Below, piece after piece: positions 32,117-42,379 of a stretch of DNA of 64,000 nt. The stretch lies in contig NZ_PHFJ01000002.1 in the NCBI RefSeq assembly GCF_003144535.1, forward strand, positions 248,001 through 312,000, in the 5' to 3' direction. Position 1 is the first letter of the stretch. The number at the start of each line of letters is the position of its first letter. This stretch comes from Proteus penneri. GTDB taxonomy: Bacteria; Pseudomonadota; Gammaproteobacteria; Enterobacterales; Enterobacteriaceae. Under the pieces are notes generated by a model. The model made no database searches. It was given only the letters and a program-made list of their open reading frames with translations, and was not told where the DNA came from. The position numbers and the translations under genes were made by a program.

Positions 32117-32189
32117 CCTTTTACACCTAATTTTTAAGTTAACTTTATAATTATTATTTATTAAAATAAATATGTGCTGGTGTAAAAGG
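32117..32189 (-). promoter_or_regulatory. Inverted repeat overlapping the ribosome-binding site of the second TpsA-like gene
   Basis: CCTTTTACACC (32117-32127) and GGTGTAAAAGG (32179-32189) are perfect 11-base complements 51 bases apart. In the minus-strand mRNA the second arm (GGUGUAAAAGG) contains most of the AAAGGA Shine-Dalgarno, 7 bases from the AUG. Pairing would therefore block ribosome binding, if transcription starts upstream of 32189. It could alternatively be a DNA operator pair. Confidence 0.5.
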
Positions 32190-32239
32190 TTTTTATTTGA
32201 AAATTATCCATAAAAATAATAATTATAAGTTTTGATTTA

Positions 32240-33667
32240 TTATTTGTTTTTATTATTTATTACTTTTTTTACAGTAATAAATGCAATAATTGGGGTAACA
32301 GAAAAGACAATAAATAACCAATGAGCGGCATTTTGTGCCCCAGCAATCCCACCCGGTTCGGTTAATCCAGCCATATTCACAATAGTGCCTGAAATGGCAG
32401 CACCTACGGCGGTTGAAAAAAGTTGTATAGTGGTAATTGAAGTTGCCGCTTTTTGAGCTTCTTGTCCCTGAGAAACGTGTAAAACGCGGGTTAAATAGTG
32501 AGGCCATGCCATACCAATTCCGGCACCTGTAAAAAAGAGAGCGATACAAATAATAATAATTTGCCCATAAGGTATTGTTAGAATATTAGAAATAAATAAA
32601 CCAAGGATCACAATAGCCACAAAATTAATTATTGGGCCAAAACGCATTAATCTCTGAGCAGTAGATTGTTTACTTGATGAAGATATAATGGCAGAGAAAG
32701 ACCAACCAGCACCAACCAATGCTGCTAAATAACCTGAAAGTAGCGGGGTAATATTATGGATAATTTGTAAAAAATAGGGTACAAAGACTTCTGTTTGTAC
32801 ACTAATTCCTAATAAAGCCATGGTGAGATATATTGGTGCTAACGGTGCAGAAAAAGAAAAGGTTCCTTTAGGAAATAAGCCATCATTTGATTTTTTATCA
32901 ATATTGACTAACAGTAGAATAAAGCTAAAAGCAAATACAAAAGATAAGGTGTTATATAAAATAACGTTATAAAGACTACCAATAGAAATAGATAATACAG
33001 CAAGCATTAATAAAATAAGCTGTTGGTAAGGTAATGGGTTTTTTGCAACGATATTATCGGCATTATTTTCGGTAGGAAGAATAGTAAATAATAAAATAGC
33101 GTAAGGAATACCAACAAATAAAATAGACCAAAATGCGCCACGCCAAACATCATATTCAGCAAATATTCCACCTAGTGCAGGGCCTAATAGTGTCGATATC
33201 CCCCACATGCTAGACATTAATGCCATAGCTCTAGACCAAAGTGGTTGAGGAAACATGACTCGAACTAAAGAGTAAGCAAGTGCTAGCAACATTCCTCCAC
33301 CAGCCCCTTGAATAAATCGCCCTAAAAGCAATATTTGCATTGAAGGTGCTGTCGCACAAATAACTGAACCTGTTAAAAAGCAAATTGTGGCAAAAAGATA
33401 ACTATTGCGAGGTGCAAATACACTCAATAATCGTGAAGTTAATGCAGAAGAGAGAATTGAAGCCAGAATAAAAACGGTGGTGTTCCATGCGTATAAATTA
33501 AGCCCACCAATATCACGCACAATTGAAGGTAGCGTTGTGATCGTAATATAGACATTAATGGCGTGTAATGCGACGCCTCCTGCTAAAGCAAGCGATTTTA
33601 GACTATTTTTTCCATGAAGAAGCATTCCCCAGCTCGCTTCTTCTTTTTTATTTACACTCCCCGACAT
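32240..33667 (-). CDS. MFS-family drug/metabolite exporter
   Basis: A 475-residue protein with 12 to 14 hydrophobic helices. The region GRFIQGAGGGMLLALAYSLVRVMFP with RAMALMSSMWGISTLLGPALGG resembles motifs B and C of proton-driven antiporters (DHA families). The C-terminal half has GAGIGMAWPHYLTRVL. Substrate unknown. AGGAG lies 6 bases upstream of the ATG. It is divergent from serC, and it is not at this place in E. coli. It follows the two TpsA-like genes in the accessory patch, but nothing links their functions. Confidence 0.8.
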   Translation of the reverse strand: MSGSVNKKEEASWGMLLHGKNSLKSLALAGGVALHAINVYITITTLPSIVRDIGGLNLYAWNTTVFILASILSSALTSRLLSVFAPRNSYLFATICFLTGSVICATAPSMQILLLGRFIQGAGGGMLLALAYSLVRVMFPQPLWSRAMALMSSMWGISTLLGPALGGIFAEYDVWRGAFWSILFVGIPYAILLFTILPTENNADNIVAKNPLPYQQLILLMLAVLSISIGSLYNVILYNTLSFVFAFSFILLLVNIDKKSNDGLFPKGTFSFSAPLAPIYLTMALLGISVQTEVFVPYFLQIIHNITPLLSGYLAALVGAGWSFSAIISSSSKQSTAQRLMRFGPIINFVAIVILGLFISNILTIPYGQIIIICIALFFTGAGIGMAWPHYLTRVLHVSQGQEAQKAATSITTIQLFSTAVGAAISGTIVNMAGLTEPGGIAGAQNAAHWLFIVFSVTPIIAFITVKKVINNKNK

Positions 33668-33803
33668 AAAACACTCCTAACCATCATTTTTATGTTCTGC
33701 ATATTATGCGTTAGTTCACAATAATCATTGCGCCAATTTAACGGGAATGATACAACCGATAAAGGTCATTTTGTAAAAACATATTCAGATAGGGTGAATT
33801 TGA

Positions 33804-34892
33804 ATGAGTCAGGTATATAACTTTAGTGCAGGCCCGGCTATGTTACCGGCAGAAGTTCTTCGTCGTGCAGAATTGGAATTATGCAACTGGCATGAACTTG
33901 GGCGTTCGGTTATGGAGATTAGTCACCGCAGTAAAGAGTTTCTTGAAGTTGCTCATCAGGCAGAACAAGATCTTCGCGATCTTCTCAATGTGCCAGAAAA
34001 CTACAAAATTCTTTTTTGTCACGGTGGCGCTCGAGGCCATTTTGCTGCTTTACCTCTCAATTTATTGGGTGATAAAGCAAGCGCTGATTATATTGATGGT
34101 GGTTACTGGGCTAAAAGTGCAGCCGAAGAAGCTGAAAAATATTGTTCGCCAAATATCATTAAAATTAAAACAGAAGTTGATGGCAAAATTGGTGTTAAGC
34201 CAATGAAAGAGTGGCAATTAAGTACCGATGCTGCTTATGTACATTATTGCCCAAATGAAACTATTGATGGTATTGCCATTCATGAAGAGCCAGATTTTGA
34301 TGACAGCAAAATTGTTATTGCTGACTATTCATCTTCTATTTTATCTCAACCAATAGATGTTAGCCGTTTTGGTGTTATCTATGCAGGTGCACAAAAAAAT
34401 ATTGGCCCTGCGGGTCTAACCATCGTTATTATTCGTGAAGATCTATTAGGTAAAGCGCGTAAAGAAACACCTTCTGTGTTTGATTACACAGTGCTTGCTG
34501 AAAATGATTCCATGTTTAATACACCACCTACCTTTGCTTGGTATTTATCAGGCATGGTCTTTAAATGGCTAAAAGAGCAAGGTGGCTTGCAAGAAATGGC
34601 AAAACGTAACTATGAAAAAGCGACGCTTCTTTATAGCGCAATTGATAATAGTGATTTCTATATCAATCGTATTGCTACAGAAAATCGTTCACTAATGAAT
34701 GTACCTTTCCAAATGTCTTCCCCTGAATTAGATTCAGTCTTCTTAAAAGAGGCCGAAGCTCAAGGGTTAGTCGCATTAAAAGGCCACCGTGTATCAGGAG
34801 GTATGCGTGCATCAATTTATAACGCAATGCCATTAGCTGGTGTTCAAGCATTAGTTGATTTTATGGCTGATTTTGAACGTCGCCACGCATAA
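33804..34892 (+). CDS. serC: Phosphoserine/phosphohydroxythreonine aminotransferase
   Basis: A 362-residue PLP enzyme, the usual length. The PLP lysine is Lys198 in [12 protein letters not shown]. The N terminus [13 protein letters not shown] is typical. It makes phosphoserine for serine synthesis and 4-phosphohydroxy-threonine for pyridoxal phosphate. It lies upstream of aroA with a hairpin in between, as in the classic mixed-function serC-aroA operon. Confidence 0.97.
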   Translation: MSQVYNFSAGPAMLPAEVLRRAELELCNWHELGRSVMEISHRSKEFLEVAHQAEQDLRDLLNVPENYKILFCHGGARGHFAALPLNLLGDKASADYIDGGYWAKSAAEEAEKYCSPNIIKIKTEVDGKIGVKPMKEWQLSTDAAYVHYCPNETIDGIAIHEEPDFDDSKIVIADYSSSILSQPIDVSRFGVIYAGAQKNIGPAGLTIVIIREDLLGKARKETPSVFDYTVLAENDSMFNTPPTFAWYLSGMVFKWLKEQGGLQEMAKRNYEKATLLYSAIDNSDFYINRIATENRSLMNVPFQMSSPELDSVFLKEAEAQGLVALKGHRVSGGMRASIYNAMPLAGVQALVDFMADFERRHA

Positions 34893-34910
34893 TTCATACA
34901 TTATATGTTT

Positions 34911-34942
34911 AGGAAACCTATGTGAAAGTGGGTTTCCTTTTA
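34911..34942 (+). terminator. Hairpin/attenuator between serC and aroA
   Basis: Stem AGGAAACC / GGTTTCCT with a 12-nt loop and TTTT. It could cut aroA expression relative to serC. Confidence 0.7.
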
Positions 34943-35092
34943 TCCAAAGATGTTGATAATGACAATCAAATTATCCCTGTACTAAAAAATAAAAATAAAT
35001 AATAAGTACCTAAGTCGTTTTCTTATTTTTTTTGATTAAACAGCATCCCATCCCATCATATTTTATTTGTTTATCGGAGTTCTTACCTGTTT

Positions 35093-36379
35093 ATGGAATC
35101 GTTAACATTACAGCCTATTGCTCATATTGAAGGCACTATTAATTTACCAGGTTCAAAAAGTGTCTCTAATCGTGCGTTATTATTAGCCGCTTTAGCTAAA
35201 GGTAATACACGTTTAACTAACCTATTAGATAGTGATGATATTCGTCATATGCTAAATGCATTAAAAACATTAGGTGTGCAGTATCAATTATCAAATAACA
35301 ATACGGTATGTGATATTGAAGGGCTAGGAGGGGAATTTAACACACATTCACCATTAGAGCTCTTTTTAGGTAATGCAGGTACAGCAATGCGTCCATTGGC
35401 AGCCGCATTAAGTTTAGGTTCGCATGATATTATATTGACGGGTGAACCACGAATGAAAGAACGTCCAATTGGGCATTTAGTTGACGCTTTACGCCAAGGT
35501 GGCGCGAGTATCGATTATCTTGAACAAACGGACTATCCACCTATTCGTTTACGTGGTGGTTTTAAGGGGGGAAATGTAGAAGTCGATGGCAGTGTTTCAA
35601 GCCAATTTTTGACCGCCTTATTAATGACCGCTCCATTAGCTGAGCAAGATACAACGATTACAATTAAAGGTGAGTTAGTATCTAAACCGTATATCGATAT
35701 TACCTTAGCGTTAATCAATACTTTTGGTGGGAAAATTGAAAACCAAGACTACCAACGCTTTGTTATAAAAGGTGGTCAGCAATATCAATCTCCAGAAAAA
35801 TACCTTGTAGAAGGTGATGCTTCATCTGCTTCTTATTTTTTAGCTGCTGCTGCCATTAAAGGTGGTACTGTACGCGTTACAGGTATCGGTAAAAATAGCT
35901 TACAAGGGGACATTCATTTTGCTTCTGTACTTGAAAAAATGGGGGCGAAAGTGCGTTGGGGGGATGACTATATTGAGTGTGAACGTGGAATATTAAAAGG
36001 CATTGATATGGATATGAACACTATCCCTGATGCAGCAATGACCATTGCTACCACGGCACTTTTTGCTGAAGGTGAAACCGTTATCCGCAATATTTATAAT
36101 TGGCGCGTAAAAGAAACTGATCGATTAGCAGCAATGGCAGCAGAGTTACAAAAAGTGGGTGCGATTGTCGAAGAAGGGCACGACTACTTAAAAGTAATAC
36201 CACCAAAACAGTTAACAACTGCGGATATCGAAACTTATAATGATCACCGCATTGCGATGTGTTTTTCGCTGGTGGCACTTTCAGATACGCCAATCACCAT
36301 TCTTGATCCAGGATGTACCGCAAAAACCTTTCCTGATTATTTTGAGAAGTTAGAAACACTTTCTCATTGTAATAATTAA
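35093..36379 (+). CDS. aroA: EPSP synthase (3-phosphoshikimate 1-carboxyvinyltransferase)
   Basis: A 428-residue class I enzyme (E. coli 427). The phosphate-binding Lys22-Ser23 lies in [18 protein letters not shown]. The [13 protein letters not shown] motif has Gly96 and Arg100, typical of glyphosate-sensitive enzymes. It joins shikimate-3-phosphate and phosphoenolpyruvate in the aromatic pathway. ATG 35093 follows TTTATGG. A weak GGAG is about 14 bases upstream. Confidence 0.97.
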   Translation: MESLTLQPIAHIEGTINLPGSKSVSNRALLLAALAKGNTRLTNLLDSDDIRHMLNALKTLGVQYQLSNNNTVCDIEGLGGEFNTHSPLELFLGNAGTAMRPLAAALSLGSHDIILTGEPRMKERPIGHLVDALRQGGASIDYLEQTDYPPIRLRGGFKGGNVEVDGSVSSQFLTALLMTAPLAEQDTTITIKGELVSKPYIDITLALINTFGGKIENQDYQRFVIKGGQQYQSPEKYLVEGDASSASYFLAAAAIKGGTVRVTGIGKNSLQGDIHFASVLEKMGAKVRWGDDYIECERGILKGIDMDMNTIPDAAMTIATTALFAEGETVIRNIYNWRVKETDRLAAMAAELQKVGAIVEEGHDYLKVIPPKQLTTADIETYNDHRIAMCFSLVALSDTPITILDPGCTAKTFPDYFEKLETLSHCNN

Positions 36380-36421
36380 TGTGAAAATCATTAATTAAAA
36401 TGAGTTAAAATTAAATCAGTT

Positions 36422-36471
36422 AAATCGGCCGTATTGGATTTTTTAAAGAATAATATGGCCGATTTTTATTG
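36422..36471 (+). terminator. Terminator after aroA
   Basis: Stem AAATCGGCC / GGCCGATTT with a long AT-rich loop and TTTATT. Confidence 0.75.
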
Positions 36472-36548
36472 TAATTAAACTAATTTTTCTAAAAAACTCG
36501 CTATCTCGAAAAAATTATATTAAATAAGACACTTTAGCGCTTATCTGC

Positions 36549-36580
36549 TTGTTTCTTCCTATACATTGTATGCGTATAAT
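36549..36580 (+). promoter_or_regulatory. Candidate cmk-rpsA promoter
   Basis: A perfect -10 box TATAAT (36575-36580) is preceded, at an acceptable distance, by the weak -35 candidates TTGTTT and TTTCTT. It lies about 110 bases before the cmk ATG. Predicted by eye only. Confidence 0.4.
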
Positions 36581-36690
36581 GTCGCGTATACATTAATACT
36601 GTTTTTCTCTGTTTGAATACAATGTCTATTATATCAATGCAATAAAAGCATTAAACACAGAAACACAGTGCCCATGAAAAGGAGAAACTC

Positions 36691-37365
36691 ATGGCGGTTA
36701 TCGTCCCTGTTATAACTGTTGATGGGCCTAGCGGAGCAGGTAAAGGAACATTATGCCAAGCATTAGCAAAAGCATTTGGCTGGCACTTACTTGACTCTGG
36801 TGCTATTTATCGAGTGTTGGCATTAGCTGCTTTACACCACCATGTTGATATTACTTCTGAAGATGCATTAGTACCTCTAGCAGCAAATTTAGATGTACGT
36901 TTTGTTCCTAGTGAGAAGGGTTTAAGTGTTATTCTCGAAGGTGAAGACGTGTCGAATGAAATTCGTACGGAAACAGTTGGGAACACGGCCTCACAAGCAG
37001 CAACGTTTCCTCGTGTAAGAGAAGCATTATTGCGTCGTCAGCGAGCATTTCGTACAGAACCTGGTCTTATTGCCGATGGGCGAGATATGGGAACGATAGT
37101 TTTCCCTGATGCTCAAGTGAAAATTTTTCTTGAAGCTAGCGCAGAGGAACGAGCACGTCGTCGCATGTTACAGTTGCAGGAAAAAGGCTTTAATGTTAAC
37201 TTTGAACGCCTTTTATCCGAGATAAAAGAACGCGATCACCGTGATCGGAATCGCGCAGTTGCGCCACTTGTTGCAGCGAAAGATGCATTAATTCTCGATT
37301 CTACAAGTTTGTCTATCGACGAAGTTATTGAAAAATCGTTAACTTATGCTAAAAAAAATCTGTAA
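36691..37365 (+). CDS. cmk: Cytidylate kinase
   Basis: A 224-residue nucleoside monophosphate kinase (E. coli 227). The P-loop is [10 protein letters not shown] at residues 11-20. The family insert and [13 protein letters not shown] and [14 protein letters not shown] motifs are present. It phosphorylates CMP and dCMP. GGAGAA precedes the ATG. It is followed by rpsA, the conserved arrangement. Confidence 0.97.
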   Translation: MAVIVPVITVDGPSGAGKGTLCQALAKAFGWHLLDSGAIYRVLALAALHHHVDITSEDALVPLAANLDVRFVPSEKGLSVILEGEDVSNEIRTETVGNTASQAATFPRVREALLRRQRAFRTEPGLIADGRDMGTIVFPDAQVKIFLEASAEERARRRMLQLQEKGFNVNFERLLSEIKERDHRDRNRAVAPLVAAKDALILDSTSLSIDEVIEKSLTYAKKNL

Positions 37366-37439
37366 TTATCAGCGTAATTAATTTTTATTTCGTTTATACT
37401 AGGTAATTATCAAAATCGGGTTGACGTGTTAATGAAAAC

Positions 37440-37550
37440 ACAACAATGCCCGATGACCTTGTCACAAAGGATGTAACGAGGTATGTGAAACAACCCCATT
37501 CGGCTGGATGCTAAATGGACGTTAATTAAATTTACTTGAAGATCATTAAC
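37440..37550 (+). promoter_or_regulatory. rpsA mRNA leader, probable S1 autoregulation site
   Basis: The region before rpsA has no good Shine-Dalgarno next to the ATG (ATCATTAACATG), yet the gene must be very highly translated. Several GGA triplets (AAGGATG, CTGGATG, ATGGACG) occur in the last 90 bases. In E. coli the folded rpsA leader with GGA loops replaces the Shine-Dalgarno and is the target of S1 autorepression. The same is inferred here. Confidence 0.55.
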
Positions 37551-39224
37551 ATGACAGAATCTTTTGCTCAACTCTTTGAAGAATCCCTAAAAACAATCGA
37601 AACTCGTCCTGGCGCTATCGTTCGTGGCGTTGTAGTTGCTATCGATAAAGACGTTGTTCTGGTTGATGCAGGTCTGAAATCAGAATCTGCTATTCCTGTA
37701 GAACAATTTAAAAACGCTCAAGGCGAATTAGAAATCCAAGTGGGCGACGAAATTGATGTTGCTCTGGACGCGGTTGAAGATGGCTTCGGTGAAACCGTTC
37801 TGTCTCGTGAAAAAGCTAAACGTCACGAAGCGTGGCTGATGCTGGAAAAAGCTTACGAAGAAAACGAAACTGTTGTTGGTATCATCAACGGTAAAGTTAA
37901 AGGTGGTTTCACTGTTGAACTGAACGGCATTCGTGCGTTCTTACCAGGTTCACTGGTAGACGTTCGCCCAGTTCGCGATACAACTCATCTGGAAAACAAA
38001 GAGCTTGAGTTCAAAGTCATCAAATTAGACCAAAAACGTAACAACGTTGTTGTGTCTCGTCGTGCGGTTATCGAATCTGAAAACAGCGCAGAACGCGATC
38101 AGTTATTAGAAAACCTGCAAGAAGGCATGGAAGTTAAAGGTATCGTTAAGAACCTTACTGACTACGGTGCATTCGTTGATCTGGGCGGTGTTGACGGTTT
38201 ACTGCACATCACTGATATGGCTTGGAAACGTGTTAAACACCCAAGCGAAATTGTCAATGTTGGCGACGAAATCACTGTTAAAGTCCTGAAATTCGACCGT
38301 GAACGTACTCGCGTATCATTAGGTCTGAAACAACTGGGCGAAGATCCATGGGTAGCTATCGCTAAACGTTATCCAGAAGGTACTAAACCGACTGGTCGTG
38401 TAACTAACCTGACTGATTACGGTTGCTTCGTAGAAATCGAAGAAGGCGTTGAAGGTCTGGTACACGTTTCTGAAATGGATTGGACTAACAAAAACATTCA
38501 CCCATCTAAAGTTGTTAATGTTGGTGATGTTGTTGAAGTTATGGTTCTTGACATCGATGAAGAACGTCGTCGTATTTCACTGGGTCTAAAACAGTGTAAA
38601 TCTAACCCATGGCAGCAGTTCGCAGAAACTCATAACAAGAACGACCGTGTTGAAGGTAAAATCAAGTCTATCACTGACTTCGGTATCTTCATCGGTTTAG
38701 ACGGCGGTATTGACGGTCTGGTTCATTTATCTGACATTTCTTGGAATGTTGCAGGTGAAGAAGCTGTTCGTGAATACAAAAAAGGCGACGAAATCGCTGC
38801 TGTAGTTCTGCAAGTTGATGCTGAGCGTGAGCGTATCTCACTGGGCGTTAAACAATTATCAGAAGATCCATTCAATAATTACCTGTCTGCTCACAAAAAA
38901 GGTGCTATTGTTTCTGGTAAAGTAACTGCTGTTGACGCTAAAGGCGCAACTGTAGAATTAGCTGACGGTGTTGAAGGTTACCTGCGTGCTTCAGAAGCTT
39001 CACGTGACCGCGTTGAAGATGCAACTCTGGTTCTGAATGTTGGCGAAGCTGTAGAAGCTAAATACACTGGCGTTGACCGTAAAAACCGCGTTATCAACTT
39101 ATCTGTTCGTGCTAAAGACGAAGCAGACGAGAAAGACGCTATCGCTTCTGTAAACAATAAAGAAGAAGTTGGTTTTTCAAACAACGCTATGGCTGAAGCT
39201 TTCAAAGCAGCTAAAGGCGAATAA
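37551..39224 (+). CDS. rpsA: 30S ribosomal protein S1
   Basis: A 557-residue protein, the same length as E. coli S1, with six S1 (OB-fold) RNA-binding repeats. The start ATG 37551 ([13 protein letters not shown]) is the conserved one. An in-frame TTG five codons upstream is not needed. S1 recruits mRNA to the 30S subunit. Codon choice is visibly biased to highly expressed codons (CTG, GGT, CGT, GTT) compared with the AT-rich accessory genes. Confidence 0.98.
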   Translation: MTESFAQLFEESLKTIETRPGAIVRGVVVAIDKDVVLVDAGLKSESAIPVEQFKNAQGELEIQVGDEIDVALDAVEDGFGETVLSREKAKRHEAWLMLEKAYEENETVVGIINGKVKGGFTVELNGIRAFLPGSLVDVRPVRDTTHLENKELEFKVIKLDQKRNNVVVSRRAVIESENSAERDQLLENLQEGMEVKGIVKNLTDYGAFVDLGGVDGLLHITDMAWKRVKHPSEIVNVGDEITVKVLKFDRERTRVSLGLKQLGEDPWVAIAKRYPEGTKPTGRVTNLTDYGCFVEIEEGVEGLVHVSEMDWTNKNIHPSKVVNVGDVVEVMVLDIDEERRRISLGLKQCKSNPWQQFAETHNKNDRVEGKIKSITDFGIFIGLDGGIDGLVHLSDISWNVAGEEAVREYKKGDEIAAVVLQVDAERERISLGVKQLSEDPFNNYLSAHKKGAIVSGKVTAVDAKGATVELADGVEGYLRASEASRDRVEDATLVLNVGEAVEAKYTGVDRKNRVINLSVRAKDEADEKDAIASVNNKEEVGFSNNAMAEAFKAAKGE

Positions 39225-39240
39225 TTTAAGTTATTAACGA

Positions 39241-39259
39241 GGCAACGTTAATCGTTGCC
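39241..39259 (+). terminator. Short hairpin between rpsA and ihfB
   Basis: Stem GGCAACG / CGTTGCC with a 5-nt loop, followed by TATTTAT. It may attenuate transcription from rpsA into ihfB. Confidence 0.5.
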
Positions 39260-39286
39260 TATTTATCGGTAGTTTAGGGAGGTAAT

Positions 39287-39574
39287 ATGACCAAGTCTGA
39301 GTTAATCGAAAGACTTGCAGGCCTACAATCTCATCTTTCGGCTAAGACGGTTGAAGAAGCTGTAAAAGAAATGCTTGATCATATGGCTGATACTTTAGCT
39401 GATGGTGAGCGTATCGAAGTCCGCGGATTCGGCAGTTTTTCTCTACACTACCGTGCGCCGCGTACGGGTCGTAACCCGAAGACTGGTGATAAAGTAGATC
39501 TGGAAGGCAAATACGTTCCACACTTTAAGCCAGGTAAAGAGTTACGTGACCGTGTAAATATTTATACGGAATAA
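39287..39574 (+). CDS. ihfB: Integration host factor beta subunit
   Basis: A 95-residue DNA-bending protein (E. coli 94). The DNA-binding arm sequence [24 protein letters not shown] contains the conserved RNPKTG with the intercalating Pro. It forms a heterodimer with IhfA. GGGAGG lies about 7 bases upstream of the ATG. Confidence 0.98.
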   Translation: MTKSELIERLAGLQSHLSAKTVEEAVKEMLDHMADTLADGERIEVRGFGSFSLHYRAPRTGRNPKTGDKVDLEGKYVPHFKPGKELRDRVNIYTE

Positions 39575-39973
39575 TAACTCCTGTCGAAATGGCACGATGT
39601 TAGTTAACTTTCTCAAAACGGCGCTTAGGTGCCGTTTTTTATTAGTAATTATTATAGCTTTTAGTGTGTTTTTTACTCCCTAATCTTCTTCTATTTCTAA
39701 TCCTGAATTAATCGATTCGTTCTATTTACTTTATCTTACTCGCATCTTTCTTTTCTATTACTGTATTTTATTTCAGTTTTAATTTCTCTACTTAATTATC
39801 GATATCACTTAGTTGTTTTACTTTTTATGAGTTTCTTCTCAAAATTTATTGTATGTAACAAGGGAGCTTTTTCTTTTTATAAAGCATTACTAAAAAATAG
39901 CCTAAAATCCTTTCTTTAATCAAATGGTAATATCATGATATTTAAAGAATGATTGAAAGTAAGGATGCTGGAA
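39575..39973. other. 399-base T-rich gap between ihfB and comEC
   Basis: Contains the ihfB terminator, then about 330 bases of T-rich sequence with no frame or recognisable site. Confidence 0.5.
39616..39642 (+). terminator. Terminator after ihfB
   Basis: Stem AACGGC / GCCGTT with an 8-nt loop and a T-tract. Confidence 0.8.
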
Positions 39974-42343
39974 ATGATTTTATTGAATCGAATGATAAGT
40001 TTTTTGGGTTTAGAGGTGGCTTCAATAAAACGGAGGTGCTTTCATTCAATCTATTTGCAAAAACTCTATTTCACAACGTTAACTTTAGATAATATTGCTT
40101 TGGCGATGATATTAGGCTGCTTACCGTTATTAATTCAACATTCACTTTTTAGCCAGACTATTTATTACATTATTATTCTTGTTGCACTATTTCTATTACT
40201 TGTCCCTTTTGCTTTATTCCGATTTTTAGCAATATTTCTATTTTTTTGGGTTTATTCAAATATGGCAGCGTCATCCTTAATGACGAGAACGGAACAATTT
40301 GCTGATAATGTGGCAACAATCGAAACCAAAGTGATAGAGTATCGCCAATTAACAGATGGTAATATTGTTATCAAAATACCTATGACGAAAAAAACACTCT
40401 TTTCATCATCTATTTATGCTAACGTGTATTGGCGAAATCCGCCTAAAAATATAGCGGTAGGGCAACATTGGAAGTTTAAAATTCAATTCAGAGCTGTGCA
40501 TAGCTATTTAAATGAAGGTGGATTTGATAACCAAAAATATGCTGTTTCTATGAAAGAAACATTAACTGGTAAAGTGATGTCAGCGAAGTTTATTCGAGAT
40601 GATATATCACTGCGTACTCAATTTATTGAGACAATCTCAGCTTATTGGCAAACAACAAAAAATAAAGGTGAAATTATTGCTTTAGTCTTAGGTGATAAAC
40701 GATATATTGAACCAGAGAAAAAAGATCTCTATATGAAAACAGGGGTCGCTCATTTAATTGTGATATCGGGTTTGCATATAGGTTTAGCTGCCTTTGCTGG
40801 TTGGGGTATTGCAAGAGGTATTCAATTTCTTTTTCCTATCAGATGGATTAATCCACAGTTTCCATTAGTTATGGCTTGGCTATGTGGTGTTTTCTATGCT
40901 GCATTATCAGGTTGGGGAATACCGGCAACAAGAGCTGTTATAGGATTAACCGTTTGGGTGATGTTACATTGGGGGAGCCGATTATTTTTACCTTGGCAAT
41001 GGGCACTTTGGAGTGCTGCACTCATTTTGATTGTTGAGCCTCTTTCTATTCTTTCAGCCAGTTTTTGGCTTTCATTTTCTGCTGTATTTGCCATTATTTT
41101 TTGGTATTGGATGTCCCCATTAAAAGCCAAATATAATCATCAAAAACGGTGGTTTATTTTAAGGTTAATTCACTTACAATTTGGATTGTTAATTATTTTA
41201 TTACCTTTTCAATTCTATTTATTTGGTGGAGCTAATTTTTTTAGTTTTATTGTTAATTTATGGGCAGTTCCTATTATTTCATTTATTACTGTACCGTTAA
41301 TAATGTTTGGATTATTGACATCCTTTTCTTCATTTTTACAACCAATAATTTGGCACTGGGTTGATCTTTCTATTAATTTTGCTTTTTGGTGTGCTCCTTT
41401 ATTTTTACCTTATTGGCAATATAGTGGTACTGTTCCTTTTTTATTGGGGTTTTCAGGTGTTGGCATTATTGTAATGATAAAAATGTCATGGTGGCGTCAT
41501 CATTTTATTTTACTTATCGCTGTTGGTATTCTTTTATATTGCGAATTCACAACTTTCTCACGTTATCAATGGCGTATGTCTATGTTAGATGTTGGCCATG
41601 GTTTAGCTATTATTCTTGAAAAAGATAGAGAAGCAATTATTTATGACACAGGAATACGTTGGAAAAGTGGTGGTTCAATTGCAAAAAGTGTCATTATTCC
41701 TTATTTAAAATATCATCGGCTTAATCCAGTGGCATTGATAATTAGTCATGATCATCTCGATCATACAGGGGGAATTAAAGATTTAATAAAAGCTTATCCT
41801 CACTTAAGCATTCGTAGTAGTTTTGACGACCCTTCTCATTTAGCTTGCTTAAGCAATGAATCATGGCAGTGGAAAGGACTTCAATTTGATGCATTATGGC
41901 CACCCAATAAAGTTCTTTCACCTAAAAATAATCAATCATGTGTGATCAATGTAAGTGATGGTAAACACACTATTCTTTTGACAGGAGATATAGAGAAAGA
42001 AGCTGAAGCCCAATTGGTAAGAGTAAAAAAAGATCAACTGAAAGCCGATGTTTTACAGGTTCCTCATCATGGTAGCCAAACATCGTCCACATTGGCGTTT
42101 ATTCAAACAGTGTCGCCCAAATTTGCACTCGTTTCTGCTGCTCGTTATAGCCTTTGGCGTTTACCTTCTGATAAAGTACATCTTCGTTATAAAAAAGAAG
42201 CGATTAATTGGCTAACAACCTCTATTAGTGGGCAGATTTCGATCGAGTTTAATCAAGATAATATTGATGTATTTACCTATAGACGAGATATTTTACCTCG
42301 CTGGTATCATCAGTGGTTTGGTGTTTTGACGTTTCCCGAGTAG
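39974..42343 (+). CDS. ycaI: ComEC/Rec2-type DNA uptake channel protein (YcaI)
   Basis: A 789-residue protein starting at ATG 39974, where AAGGA is 8 bases upstream. TTG 39953 and ATG 39965 are open alternatives. Order: DUF4131-like N-terminal membrane and OB region, central ComEC competence domain with many helices (KTGVAHLIVISGLHIGLAAF near residue 265), and a C-terminal metallo-beta-lactamase-like domain (MLDVGHGLAIIL, ISHDHLDHTGG). In competent bacteria ComEC carries single-stranded DNA across the inner membrane. The role in enterobacteria is less clear. It precedes msbA as in E. coli. Confidence 0.92.
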   Translation: MILLNRMISFLGLEVASIKRRCFHSIYLQKLYFTTLTLDNIALAMILGCLPLLIQHSLFSQTIYYIIILVALFLLLVPFALFRFLAIFLFFWVYSNMAASSLMTRTEQFADNVATIETKVIEYRQLTDGNIVIKIPMTKKTLFSSSIYANVYWRNPPKNIAVGQHWKFKIQFRAVHSYLNEGGFDNQKYAVSMKETLTGKVMSAKFIRDDISLRTQFIETISAYWQTTKNKGEIIALVLGDKRYIEPEKKDLYMKTGVAHLIVISGLHIGLAAFAGWGIARGIQFLFPIRWINPQFPLVMAWLCGVFYAALSGWGIPATRAVIGLTVWVMLHWGSRLFLPWQWALWSAALILIVEPLSILSASFWLSFSAVFAIIFWYWMSPLKAKYNHQKRWFILRLIHLQFGLLIILLPFQFYLFGGANFFSFIVNLWAVPIISFITVPLIMFGLLTSFSSFLQPIIWHWVDLSINFAFWCAPLFLPYWQYSGTVPFLLGFSGVGIIVMIKMSWWRHHFILLIAVGILLYCEFTTFSRYQWRMSMLDVGHGLAIILEKDREAIIYDTGIRWKSGGSIAKSVIIPYLKYHRLNPVALIISHDHLDHTGGIKDLIKAYPHLSIRSSFDDPSHLACLSNESWQWKGLQFDALWPPNKVLSPKNNQSCVINVSDGKHTILLTGDIEKEAEAQLVRVKKDQLKADVLQVPHHGSQTSSTLAFIQTVSPKFALVSAARYSLWRLPSDKVHLRYKKEAINWLTTSISGQISIEFNQDNIDVFTYRRDILPRWYHQWFGVLTFPE

Positions 42344-42379
42344 AATGGCCGGCTAATTATTAAAAGTTTGGTAATATAT

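Larger units (their letters stand above)
36380..36690. other. 311-base gap between aroA and cmk
   Basis: Contains the aroA terminator and the cmk promoter region. E. coli has the protease-like gene ycaL here; it is absent in this window. Confidence 0.6.
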
